Assembly (NCBI GenBank): GCA_964242735.1
Contig: CAXTAK010000010.1
Location: 1 to 64,000, forward strand
DNA from: CADCUY01 sp964242735
GTDB taxonomy: Bacteria; Actinomycetota; Actinomycetes; Actinomycetales; Quadrisphaeraceae
Length of the DNA stretch: 64,000 bases
Direction: 5' to 3'
Shown here: piece by piece, positions 35,411 through 43,819 of the stretch
How positions within the stretch are numbered: position 1 is the first letter of the stretch
Layout: every line of letters begins with the position of its first letter
Notes under the pieces: generated by a model
Seen by the model: the letters and a program-made list of their open reading frames with translations, nothing else
The model's database searches: none
What the model was told of the DNA's origin: nothing
Program-made: the position numbers and the translations under genes

Positions 35411-35901
35411 CGCACCACTGTCGCGCACCGCCCAGGGTCACCGCCTCGTCCGACGACGCCGAGGCTCGGGCACCAACGGCACGACGCCCGGCCCGGGCGC
35501 TCCCACGACGAGGGCAGCGGCGGTGCCCACCGCGGGTGGCCCACCCGCCCGGAGGCGGGGTCTTGGTCGTGCCACTCGCGCCAGGGGGCCGCAGGACGTG
35601 CGCTCATGGGAGCCGCTCTGCGAACCGACATCCGGTGGGGTGGAGGAGCCCATCGGCATGCCAGTCCCGGCGAGTTCCGTCCACTGGCCACGGACAGTGG
35701 CACAGATGGCCGCTCAGCGGCAGGGCGCCACGCACCGCGTGCGGTGGCTCCGACCGCTCAGGGGTGCGGCCAGCCACTTCCCGCGGGGGGCTGACCGGGC
35801 CGCCACAGCTCCACCGGGGGCTCATCGATCCACGACCGCTCCATCGGCTGCCATCTGTGAGCGGTGCGGTGCGTCCGCGGAGTGCCGAGGACCCGGTGCA
35901 G
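35411..35901. other. Gene-free stretch of about 490 bp
   Basis: No reading frame here shows a recognisable protein and the longer frames are Arg/Pro/Gly-rich shadows. It follows the start of the phosphoesterase gene and precedes a toxin remnant, so it may be eroded accessory DNA as well as the phosphoesterase promoter. Confidence 0.4.
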
Positions 35902-36130
35902 TCACAGCTGCGGGCGGCCGGCGAAGGCTGCGGGCGTCAGGACGGGCGGGTCGACGTCGACCAGCTCGGTCAGGTGCGAGTCCCCGGATACCGGCGCCAC
36001 GACGTCCGATGCCCTGGCCGGTCTCAGCAGGTGCTCGTCGTCGGGATCGCGGGTGCGCCGATGCGCAGCTGTCGGAGGATCGGGGCGGACGTCGGCGATG
36101 GCCTCGACGTCCGCCGTGAACAGGGGCTGT
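35902..36130 (-). pseudogene. C-terminal fragment of a PIN-domain (PIN_3/COG1569-type) toxin
   Basis: The frame ends in AIADVRPDP, RTRDPDDEHLL, SDVVAPVSGDSHLTEL and PPVLTPAAFAGR. This matches the C-terminal half of PIN_3-family toxins, where DPDDxxLL and VSGDxDLL carry the distal acidic residues. Roughly the first 70 residues, including the first catalytic Asp, are missing; the acetyltransferase gene occupies that position. The right boundary is approximate. No antitoxin was found. Confidence 0.6.
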
Positions 36131-36131
36131 G

Positions 36132-36734
36132 TCAGACGTGGCCCACCCACCCCTGGCGTCCGTCGGACTCAGGACGGTCCCGGGCGGCGTGCTCGAGCGC
36201 GGTGATCCGGTACAGGACGCACCGGCGCACCGGCGACCCGACCGGCACGCGTGGATGGTCGAAGTCGTCGGCCTCGTCACGGCGCATCCCCAGGCGACGC
36301 ATCACCGCCTGCGACCGGGTGTTAGTCGCCGCGGTGAAGGACACCACCTGCTCGAGCCGCAGTTCGTCGAACGCCACCGCCAAGGCGGCCTCGCCCGCCT
36401 CGGTGGCGTACCCGTGGCCCCACGCCCACCGGGCCAGGCGCCACCCGACCTCCACCGCCGGGGCGCGCGGCAGCCCGGCGGGTACCGGGTTCAGACCGGT
36501 GAAGCCCGCGAAGCCCGTGCGCCCGCCCGCGGCGGGGTCCACGACGTCCACCGCCCACAGCCCCCACCCGTGCTCGGCCAGGTGGTCCTGCGCGCGGTCG
36601 ACCAGCGCGTCGCTGCGCTCGCGGGTCAGCGGCGCGACGAAGTGCTCCATGACCGCGGGGTCAGCGTTCATCGCGGCGAAGGACTCGCGGTCACCGTCCC
36701 GCCACGGGCGCAGGACCAGGCGCTGGGTGCGCAC
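36132..36734 (-). CDS. GNAT-family N-acetyltransferase (RimJ/RimL type)
   Basis: A 200-residue acetyltransferase. RTQRLVLRPWRDGDRE at the N-terminus and EVGWRLARWAWGHGYATEAGEAAL (acetyl-CoA-binding motif A) followed by SFTAATNTRSQAVMRRLGM are typical of the RimJ/RimL-like Acetyltransf_3 group. The substrate is unknown. The start codon lies 3 bp after the stop of the aldehyde dehydrogenase gene, so the two form an operon. Confidence 0.88.
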   Translation of the reverse strand: MRTQRLVLRPWRDGDRESFAAMNADPAVMEHFVAPLTRERSDALVDRAQDHLAEHGWGLWAVDVVDPAAGGRTGFAGFTGLNPVPAGLPRAPAVEVGWRLARWAWGHGYATEAGEAALAVAFDELRLEQVVSFTAATNTRSQAVMRRLGMRRDEADDFDHPRVPVGSPVRRCVLYRITALEHAARDRPESDGRQGWVGHV

Positions 36735-36737
36735 GGG

Positions 36738-38243
36738 TCAGCGCCCCGGCTGTGCTGACGGGACCGGTGGCGCGGGCTCGATGTGCACCGCCTTCAGCGC
36801 CGTCAGCTCCCCCAGCAGGTCGGGACCGAAGCCCCGTCCGCTGCCGCTGCCCCGCCGCGGGTCAGCGGAGCCCCCCGGCGCCCCGCCCCACACGGCGTTG
36901 ACCTTCACGGTGCCCACCTCCAGCTCCGCGGCGGCCTCCAGGGCGTGGCCCATCGACGGGGTCAGCACCGTCGCCGCCAACCCGTAGGCCCCCGAGGCCG
37001 CCAGCGCGAGGCCGTCGGCGAAGGAGGGGACGACGGTGACGGCGGCGACGGGCCCGAAGGTCTCCTCGGCCATCACCGCCATGTCCTCGGTGCACCCGGT
37101 CAGCACCGTCGGGGGGTAGAAGGTGCCGGGGCGGTCCACGCGGGCCCCGCCGCTCAGAACGCTCGCACCGGCGGTGACCGCCGCGTCGACGTGGGCGGCG
37201 ACGAGCGCGAGCTGCCGCTCGTCGACCAGGGGCCCCAGCTCGGTGGCTGGCTCGCGGGGGTCGCCGACGACCATCGCGCGCGCGATGGCCACCAGCGCCT
37301 CCAGGACCGCGTCGGCGACGTCGGCGTGCAGGTACACCCGCTCCACCGAGGTGCACAGCTGCCCGGTGTTGGTGAACGCCCCGGCGGCGATCTGGCCGGC
37401 CGCCCACACCGGGTCGACCCGGGCGTCGACGAGGATCGGGTCCTTGCCGCCGTTCTCCACCAGGGCCCTGCCGCCGCGGGACCCCGCGGCGGCGGAGATC
37501 GCGCGGCCCGTGGCGGTGCTGCCCACCTGAGCGACCACGTGCACCCGCGGGTCGGCCACGATGCGGGCGCCCACACCGCCGTCCCCGGCCACGACCTCCA
37601 GCACCCCGGCGGGCAGGTGCGCGGCGATGGTCGCGGCCATCGCCGCCCCGGCGCCGGCGCAGCGCTCCGAGGGCTTGTGCACGACGGTGTTCCCGGTGAC
37701 CAGGGCGGCGGCGAGCAGACCGGCGGCCGCGGGGAACGGGTCGTTCCACGGGGTGATGACGGCGACCAGGCCGCGGGGCTCGCGGCGGACGACGTCCACG
37801 GCCCCGAGCGCGCCGGCGAGGTTGCGCCCGGCGTCCAGCACCCCCGTGACCGCGGCCTCCTCCAGGATCTCCGCGGCGACCAGCGCGGAACCGCGGGCCT
37901 GACCGAGCAACCGACCCGTCTCGGCGGTCAGGGCGTCACCGAGCGCGTCGGCGGCGGCGCGCACCGCGGCCGCGGCGGCGCGCAGGGCACCCGCCCGCTG
38001 CCCGGGGTCGGTGCGGCGCCAGCCCGGGCGGGCCGCGTCGGCACGGGTGATCGCCGCGTCGACCTCGGCGTCGGTGGCGCAGACCACGTCGCGCCCCGGC
38101 GCGCCGCTCGCCGGGTCGGTGGTGGGCAGCACCCGACCCGCCTCCGTCGTCGGCGGGGCGGTACCAGCGGCGGGCTGGGGGGCGGCGCGGTCGGCGGGGC
38201 GGGGGGCGGTGGTGAGCTCTGGCACCCCGACACCCAACCGCAT
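36738..38243 (-). CDS. NAD(P)-dependent aldehyde dehydrogenase
   Basis: A 501-residue ALDH-superfamily enzyme. The catalytic Cys is in NTGQLCTSVERVY and the general base in ALVENGGKDP; VAVITPWNDPFP and the GSTATGRAI nucleotide region are visible. The first 45 residues are low-complexity Pro/Ala. The motif set is closest to succinate-semialdehyde or benzaldehyde-type dehydrogenases; exact specificity is unknown. It is divergent from the carbamoyltransferase of the large glycan operon and co-oriented with the GNAT gene. Confidence 0.88.
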   Translation of the reverse strand: MRLGVGVPELTTAPRPADRAAPQPAAGTAPPTTEAGRVLPTTDPASGAPGRDVVCATDAEVDAAITRADAARPGWRRTDPGQRAGALRAAAAAVRAAADALGDALTAETGRLLGQARGSALVAAEILEEAAVTGVLDAGRNLAGALGAVDVVRREPRGLVAVITPWNDPFPAAAGLLAAALVTGNTVVHKPSERCAGAGAAMAATIAAHLPAGVLEVVAGDGGVGARIVADPRVHVVAQVGSTATGRAISAAAGSRGGRALVENGGKDPILVDARVDPVWAAGQIAAGAFTNTGQLCTSVERVYLHADVADAVLEALVAIARAMVVGDPREPATELGPLVDERQLALVAAHVDAAVTAGASVLSGGARVDRPGTFYPPTVLTGCTEDMAVMAEETFGPVAAVTVVPSFADGLALAASGAYGLAATVLTPSMGHALEAAAELEVGTVKVNAVWGGAPGGSADPRRGSGSGRGFGPDLLGELTALKAVHIEPAPPVPSAQPGR

Positions 38244-38365
38244 CCGCCGCGGCGGGTCCCCCGATCGGGGCGGACCGGTCGCGCTGCGCGGTGCGGACCG
38301 GGCGCGCTGCGGCCTTCTGAGGAGTCGAGGGGGTGGATGTCGGGGGCGTCGGCTACAACGTGCGC

Positions 38366-40042
38366 ATGAAGGTTCTCGGGGTCAACGCCGTCTTCCACGA
38401 CTCCTCGGCGGCCCTCGTGGTGGACGGGCGCGTGGTCGCCGCCGCCGAGGAGGAGCGCTTCAGCCGCCGCAAGCACGGCAAGCGGCCCGTGCCGTTCTCG
38501 GCGTGGGAGCTGCCGGAGCTCGCGATGGCGTGGTGCCTGCAGGAGGGCGGCCTGCGCCCCGAGGATCTCGACGCGGTCGCCTACGGGTTCGACCCGGGCA
38601 TGACCCGCCCGGCTGAGCAGATGGGCCTGTCCGACCCCTGGGACCACCTGCGCGTCACCTACGCGCAGAAGGCCCCGGGCTTCCTGACCACCGCCCTGCC
38701 GGGCCTGGACCCGGCGAAGGTCGTCTTCGTGCCGCACCACGTGGCGCACGCCGCGTCGTCCGGCCTGGCCGGTCCCTCGGCGACGGGCAGCGTGCTCGTC
38801 CTCGACGGGCGCGGTGAGCGCGGCTCGCACCTGTCGGGGCGCTACGTCGACGGGAAGCTGGAGGTGCTGGCCACCACCGAGCTGCCGCACTCCCTCGGGC
38901 TGGTCTACGAGTCCCTGACCGACCACCTGGGCTTCCTGCGCTCCTCCGACGAGTTCAAGGTCATGGCGATGGCCTCCTACGGCGAGCCCCGGCACCTGCC
39001 CGAGCTGCGGACGAGCATCCACGCGACCGACGACGGCACGTTCGTCGCACCCGAGCCCGACTGGAGCCGCTGGGCCCCACGCCGCTCCCCCGACGCCACC
39101 GACTGGGCGCCCGAGCACGCCGACCTCGCCGCCTCCGTCCAGGCCCTCACCGAGGAGGTGCTGGTCGACCTCGCCACCTGGCTGCACGCGCGCACCGGCG
39201 ACCGGCTGCTGACGATGGCCGGCGGCACCGCGCTGAACTGCGTGGCGAACACGCGGATCTGGCGCGAGAGCCCCTTCGAGGAGGTGTGGGTGCAGCCCGC
39301 CGCGGGCGACTCCGGCACGGCGCTGGGGGCGGCGCTGCAGGTCAGCGCCGAGCACGGGCAGGTGCCGGAGCCGATGGGCACCGCCGCGCTCGGCCGCTCC
39401 TGGAGCGACGACGAGCTCGCCGACTGGCTGCGCCGCGCGCACGTGCCCTTCACCACCCCGGACGACCTGGCGGGTGAGGTCGCCGACGTCCTCGCCGCCG
39501 ACGGCGTCATCGCCTGGTTCCAAGGGCGCGCGGAGTTCGGTCCCCGCGCGCTGGGGCACCGGTCGCTGCTGGCCCACCCCGGGCACGCGGCGAACGTGGA
39601 GCGCATGAACGACGTGAAGGGGCGCGAGCAGTTCCGGCCCATCGCGCCGATGGTGCTCACCGAGCGGGCCGGGGACATCTTCGCCCGGGGGCCCATCCCC
39701 AGCCCGTACATGCTCTTCGTGCATGACGTGCGCCCGCAGTGGCGCGAGCGCATCCCCGCCGTGGTCCACGTCGACGGGACCGCGCGCATCCAGACCGTCG
39801 ACGACACCACCAACCCCGGCGTGGCCGCGCTGCTGCGCGCCTTCGAGGCCCGCACGGGGCTGCCGGTGCTGGTGAACACGAGCCTGAACACCGCCGGCCG
39901 CCCGATGGTCGACGACCCCCGCGACGCCCTGGAGCTGTTCGGGTCCGCGCCGGTCGACGCCCTGGTCCTCGGGGCGCACCTGGTGCGCCGGGGCCAGCTC
40001 TTCGCCGGTGCCGCCGGGGGCTCAGCGGCGGCCCGAGCGTGA
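38366..40042 (+). CDS. Carbamoyltransferase, NodU/CmcH/TobZ family
   Basis: A 558-residue O-carbamoyltransferase that moves a carbamoyl group from carbamoyl phosphate, via carbamoyl-AMP, to a hydroxyl, usually on a sugar. The N-terminal Kae1-like domain starts VLGVNAVFHDSSAALVVDG and contains EEERFSRRKHGKR and the metal-site region VPHHVAHAASS; GGTALNCVANTRIW and FGPRALGHRSLLAHP mark the C-terminal YrdC-like domain boundary, and VLVNTSLNTAGRPMV is near the end. I start at ATG 38366 by family alignment; an in-frame ATG at 38333 has a better G-rich site. It is the first gene of the heptose/glycan operon and overlaps the next by 4 nt. Confidence 0.92.
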   Translation: MKVLGVNAVFHDSSAALVVDGRVVAAAEEERFSRRKHGKRPVPFSAWELPELAMAWCLQEGGLRPEDLDAVAYGFDPGMTRPAEQMGLSDPWDHLRVTYAQKAPGFLTTALPGLDPAKVVFVPHHVAHAASSGLAGPSATGSVLVLDGRGERGSHLSGRYVDGKLEVLATTELPHSLGLVYESLTDHLGFLRSSDEFKVMAMASYGEPRHLPELRTSIHATDDGTFVAPEPDWSRWAPRRSPDATDWAPEHADLAASVQALTEEVLVDLATWLHARTGDRLLTMAGGTALNCVANTRIWRESPFEEVWVQPAAGDSGTALGAALQVSAEHGQVPEPMGTAALGRSWSDDELADWLRRAHVPFTTPDDLAGEVADVLAADGVIAWFQGRAEFGPRALGHRSLLAHPGHAANVERMNDVKGREQFRPIAPMVLTERAGDIFARGPIPSPYMLFVHDVRPQWRERIPAVVHVDGTARIQTVDDTTNPGVAALLRAFEARTGLPVLVNTSLNTAGRPMVDDPRDALELFGSAPVDALVLGAHLVRRGQLFAGAAGGSAAARA

Positions 40043-41691
40043 CCGGGCCCTCGTACGCCGTCGTCGTCCCGAGCATCGGGCGACCGAGCCTGCACCGGTT
40101 GCTGGAGACCCTGGCGCTCCAGCGGGACCCGGCTCCCACGGAGGTCGTCGTCGTCGACGACCGCCGCCCTGGCGGGCCTCCGCTGGCCCTGCGCGCTGGT
40201 GCGGGGTGGACGCCGCAGGTGGTCGGCTCGGGTGGACCAGGTGGTCGGGGCCCCGCGGCGGCGCGCAACGCCGGCTGGACGGTGACGACCGCGCCGTGGG
40301 TGGTCTTCCTCGACGACGACGTGGAGCTGCCCGCCGCGTGGTCGACGGGTCTGGCCGCCGATCTGGCGGCGTGCGAGGCGGTGCCCACCGTCGGGGCGCG
40401 GCGGGTGGGCGCATCGCAGGGCCGGTTGCACGTGCCCCTGCCGAGCGACCGGCGTCCGACCGACTGGGAGCGCGGCACCGCCGGGCTGGAGGGCGCGGCG
40501 TGGGCCACCGCCGACATGGCCTACCGGCGAGGAGCGCTCGAGGCGGTCGGCGGCTTCGACGAGCGCTTCCCCCGGGCCTACCGGGAGGACGCCGACCTCG
40601 CGCTGCGCGTGCAGGCGGCCGGGTGGGCCCTGGTGCGCGGGGAGCGCACCACCACGCACCCGGTGCGCCCCGCCGACGACCTGGTCAGCGTGCGCGTGCA
40701 GCGCGGCAACGCCGACGACGCGCTGATGGGCGCCCTGCACGGCCCGGGGTGGCGCGAGCGGGCGCAGGCACCCGCGGGCCGGCTGCGCTGGCACGTCGCC
40801 ACGCTCGCGGCGGGCCTGGTGGCCCCCGTGGCGGTGGCGGCCGGGCGGCGCGGCGTCGCGCTGCTCGCCGCCACCGCCTGGGTGGGCCTGAGCGCGGACT
40901 TCGCCCGCCGCCGCATCGCCCCCGGCCCCCGCGACGCCGCGGAGGTGCGTCGGATGCTCCTGACCAGCGCGGTGATCCCCGCGGCGGCGGTGTGGCACCG
41001 GGTGCGCGGTCAGCTGGCGCACCGAGGTGCCCGACCGTGGGTCGAGGCGCGTGACATGGTGCCGACGCCGCCGCCGGTGGGGCCCGCGACGCCAGCAGGG
41101 TCGATGGGTCCGGCCGGACCAGCGGCACCGGCCGGATCCGTGGGGTCAGCGGGTCCCGCGGTGTCGGCGCTGCCCGTGCGCGGGGTGCTCTTCGACCGCG
41201 ACGGCACCCTGATCCACGACGTCCCCTACAACGGCGATCCCGCGCTGGTCGCCCCGGTGCCCGGCGCCGCACGAGCGGTCGCCGCGCTGCGCGCGGCCGG
41301 GGTCCGGGTGGGGGTGGTCACCAACCAGTCCGGCATCGGCCGTGGGCTGATCACCGCCGGTCAGGCGGCCGCGGTCAACGCGGCCGTCGACGCCGCGGTC
41401 GGCCCCTTCGACACCTGGCAGGTGTGCCCGCACACCGCCGACGCGGGATGCGCCTGCCGCAAGCCCGCGCCCGGCATGGTCATCACCGGGGCCGCGGCCC
41501 TCGGTGTGCCCCTCGACCAGATCGCCGTGGTCGGTGACATCGGCGCCGACGTCGGGGCGGCGACCGCGGCCGGTGCCCGGTCGGTGATGGTGCCCACGCC
41601 CACCACCCGTCCCGAGGAGGTCGCCGACGCCCCGGTGGTGGCCCGCGACATCACCGAGGCCGTGGACCTCCTGCTGGCGGCGGGGCGGTGA
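40039..41691 (+). CDS. Fusion: GT2 glycosyltransferase + GmhB-type heptose-bisphosphate phosphatase
   Basis: A 550-residue two-domain protein. Residues 1 to about 245 are a GT-A glycosyltransferase: YAVVVPSIGRPSLHRLL, VVVDDR, the metal-binding FLDDDVELP near 90 and FDERFPRAYREDADLALR. Hydrophobic segments lie near 255-295. A Gly/Pro/Ala linker (about 340-375) leads to a HAD phosphatase from about 376: GVLFDRDGTLIHD, VVTNQSGIGRG and a zinc-type loop CPHTADAGCACRKPAPGM, diagnostic of D-glycero-beta-D-manno-heptose-1,7-bisphosphate 7-phosphatase (GmhB). The GTG overlaps the previous stop (GTGA), and the stop overlaps the next GTG. It couples heptose supply to glycan transfer. Confidence 0.88.
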   Translation: MTGPSYAVVVPSIGRPSLHRLLETLALQRDPAPTEVVVVDDRRPGGPPLALRAGAGWTPQVVGSGGPGGRGPAAARNAGWTVTTAPWVVFLDDDVELPAAWSTGLAADLAACEAVPTVGARRVGASQGRLHVPLPSDRRPTDWERGTAGLEGAAWATADMAYRRGALEAVGGFDERFPRAYREDADLALRVQAAGWALVRGERTTTHPVRPADDLVSVRVQRGNADDALMGALHGPGWRERAQAPAGRLRWHVATLAAGLVAPVAVAAGRRGVALLAATAWVGLSADFARRRIAPGPRDAAEVRRMLLTSAVIPAAAVWHRVRGQLAHRGARPWVEARDMVPTPPPVGPATPAGSMGPAGPAAPAGSVGSAGPAVSALPVRGVLFDRDGTLIHDVPYNGDPALVAPVPGAARAVAALRAAGVRVGVVTNQSGIGRGLITAGQAAAVNAAVDAAVGPFDTWQVCPHTADAGCACRKPAPGMVITGAAALGVPLDQIAVVGDIGADVGAATAAGARSVMVPTPTTRPEEVADAPVVARDITEAVDLLLAAGR

Positions 41692-42809
41692 GCGGGCTGC
41701 GGGTCCTCGCGGTGCGCCTCGACAGCGACGGCGACGTGCTGATGACCGGCCCAGCGCTGGCGTGCCTGCGGACCGGTCCCGATGGGGCGCAGGCGCAGCG
41801 CCTCGACCTCCTCGCCTCCCCGCAGGGCGCCGCGGCGGCGCGCCTGCTGCCCGGCATCGACGAGGTGATCGCCTTCGACCCCCCGTGGAGCGGGTACGCG
41901 CCCGCCCCGCTGGACCCAGCCGCGACGACCGCCCTGGTCGAGCAGCTGACTGCCCGCGGTTACGACGAGTGCGTCATCTTCACCTCCTACCACCAGAGCC
42001 CCCTGCCGATGGCCCTGCTGGCCCGGTGGGCGGGCATCGGTGCCGTCTCCGGGATCAGCGCCGACTACCCGGGCACCCTCCTCGACGTCCGGCACCGCCG
42101 TCCGGTCACCGACGTCCCCGACGACGGCGAGGACCGCGCCACCGTCGACGTCCTCGCCGACCCCGGCACCGGCGGGCCGCACGAGGTGATCGCCGCCCTG
42201 AGCCTGGTGGCCGCCACCGGTCGCCCGGTACCGGCCGACCCGCGCCTGGCGGTGCGGGCACCCCTGCCCGACGTCGCTGAGCTGCTGGAGGGGGTGGCGG
42301 GGCCGTACGTGGTGGTGCACCCGGGCGCTTCGGTGCCCGCCCGCGCCCCGTCCCCGGACGTGGCCACCTCCATCGTCGCCGCGCTCGCCGCCACCGGGTG
42401 GCCCGTGGTGGTCACCGGTGGCCCCCAGGAGGTGTCCCTGGGCGCGCAGGTGACCGCCGGCGTGCCCGGAGCGGTCGACCTGAGTGGACGCACCGACCTC
42501 GCGGAGCTGGCGGCGGTGCTCGAGGGCGCCGCCGCCGCGGTCGTCGGCAACACCGGGCCCGCCCACCTCGCCGCGGCCGTGGGCACCCCCGTGGTCAGCC
42601 TCTTCTCCCCCGTCATGCCGCTGCAGCGGTGGGTGCCGTGGGGCGTGCCGGTGGCGGTGCTCGGCGACCAGGGCGCCGCGTGCCGGCTGACCCGCACCCG
42701 GATCTGCCCCGTACCGGGCCACCCCTGCCTGGCGGTGGACCCCGCGGACGTCGTGGCCGCCGTGGCGGACCTGGCCGCGGGCTCCGCCGTGCCGGGAGCG
42801 TCGCGGTGA
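41688..42809 (+). CDS. GT9 glycosyltransferase (heptosyltransferase-like)
   Basis: A 373-residue GT-B enzyme of the WaaF/WaaC family, which transfers heptose from ADP-heptose. The N-terminal RLDSDGDVLMTGPAL loop, VVVHPGASVPARAPSPD, VVTGGPQE and GNTGPAHLAAAVGTPVVSLFSP are family hallmarks; the last is the ADP-heptose-binding motif. The GTG overlaps the previous stop. Because the operon also makes the heptose donor, heptosyl transfer is the likely activity. The acceptor is unknown. Confidence 0.88.
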   Translation: MSGLRVLAVRLDSDGDVLMTGPALACLRTGPDGAQAQRLDLLASPQGAAAARLLPGIDEVIAFDPPWSGYAPAPLDPAATTALVEQLTARGYDECVIFTSYHQSPLPMALLARWAGIGAVSGISADYPGTLLDVRHRRPVTDVPDDGEDRATVDVLADPGTGGPHEVIAALSLVAATGRPVPADPRLAVRAPLPDVAELLEGVAGPYVVVHPGASVPARAPSPDVATSIVAALAATGWPVVVTGGPQEVSLGAQVTAGVPGAVDLSGRTDLAELAAVLEGAAAAVVGNTGPAHLAAAVGTPVVSLFSPVMPLQRWVPWGVPVAVLGDQGAACRLTRTRICPVPGHPCLAVDPADVVAAVADLAAGSAVPGASR

Positions 42810-43819
42810 GGGTGCTCCTGTGGCACGTGCACGGTTCCTGGACGACGACCTTCGTCCAGGGCGGGCACGAGTACCTGCTGCCCGTGCTGCCCGACCGCGG
42901 CCCCGACGGGCGCGGGCGCGCCCGCACGTGGGACTGGCCCGCCGCAGCGCAGGAGGTCACCCCGCAGGAGCTGACCTCACGAGCGGCGGCCGGGCGCGGG
43001 CCGGACGTCGTGGTCCTCCAGCGCCCCCACGAGGCGGACCTGCTGGCGGAGTGGACGGGACTGCGCGCCGGGGTGGACGTGCCCGCGGTGTACCTCGAGC
43101 ACAACACCCCCGCCGGGCACGCCGTCGGCACCGCGCACCCGGTGGGCGCCGGTGGCGCTCCGCCGGTGCCGCTGGTGCACGTCACGGGCTTCAACGCCCT
43201 GGTCTGGGACAACGGCGACGCCGCGGTGCGAGTGGTCGAGCACGGTGTCATCGACCCGGGGCACCGCTGGACCGGTGAGCGCGAGTCGGTGGCGGTGGTG
43301 GTCAACGAGCCGGTGCGGCGCTGGCGGGTCGCCGGCACCGACCTGGTGCTCGCGATGGCCGACCCGGCGCGCGGGGTCGAGGTCGACGTCTACGGCATGG
43401 GCATGACCGCGCTCGCCCAGCACGCACCGCACCTGGCCGGGCGGGTGCACGAGGACCTGCCGCAGGCGCGGCTGCACGAGGAGGTCGCGCGACACCGCGC
43501 GTACTTCCACCCCTACCGGTGGACCTCCCTGGGCCTGGCCCTGGTCGAGGCGATGACCATGGGGTGCCCGGTGCTGGTGGTGGCGACCACAGCGGCCGGT
43601 GAGTCGGTGCCCGCGGCGGCGGGCGCGGTCAGCAGCGACGTCCGCCACCTCGCTCACGTGGCACGGGGGTGGGTGGCGGACCCGGCGCGGGCGGCGGAGC
43701 ACGGCGCGGCGGCCCGCGAGCACGCCCTGGCCCGCTTCGGGCTCGCGCGCTTCCTGACCGACTGGGACGAGGTCCTCGCGGACGCCCGCCGAGGCCCCGC
43801 AGCGGGCAGGGGGCGCTGA
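42806..43819 (+). CDS. GT4-like glycosyltransferase
   Basis: A 337-residue GT-B-fold protein. VLLWHVHGSWTTTFVQGGHEYLLPV starts the acceptor domain, VYLEHNTPAGHAVGT follows, and the C-terminal donor domain shows YGMGMTALAQHAPHLAGRVHEDLP and the E-x7-E-like LALVEAMTMGCPVLVVAT. Similar proteins accompany heptose genes in actinobacteria. GTG overlap on the left, TGATG overlap on the right. The sugar is unknown. Confidence 0.82.
   Translation: MRVLLWHVHGSWTTTFVQGGHEYLLPVLPDRGPDGRGRARTWDWPAAAQEVTPQELTSRAAAGRGPDVVVLQRPHEADLLAEWTGLRAGVDVPAVYLEHNTPAGHAVGTAHPVGAGGAPPVPLVHVTGFNALVWDNGDAAVRVVEHGVIDPGHRWTGERESVAVVVNEPVRRWRVAGTDLVLAMADPARGVEVDVYGMGMTALAQHAPHLAGRVHEDLPQARLHEEVARHRAYFHPYRWTSLGLALVEAMTMGCPVLVVATTAAGESVPAAAGAVSSDVRHLAHVARGWVADPARAAEHGAAAREHALARFGLARFLTDWDEVLADARRGPAAGRGR

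Noticed and set aside
35382..36119. A 245-residue plus-strand frame in the apparently empty 35.4-36.1 kb stretch
   Set aside because: Arg/Gly/Pro-rich with no domain, and it is antisense to the PIN fragment.
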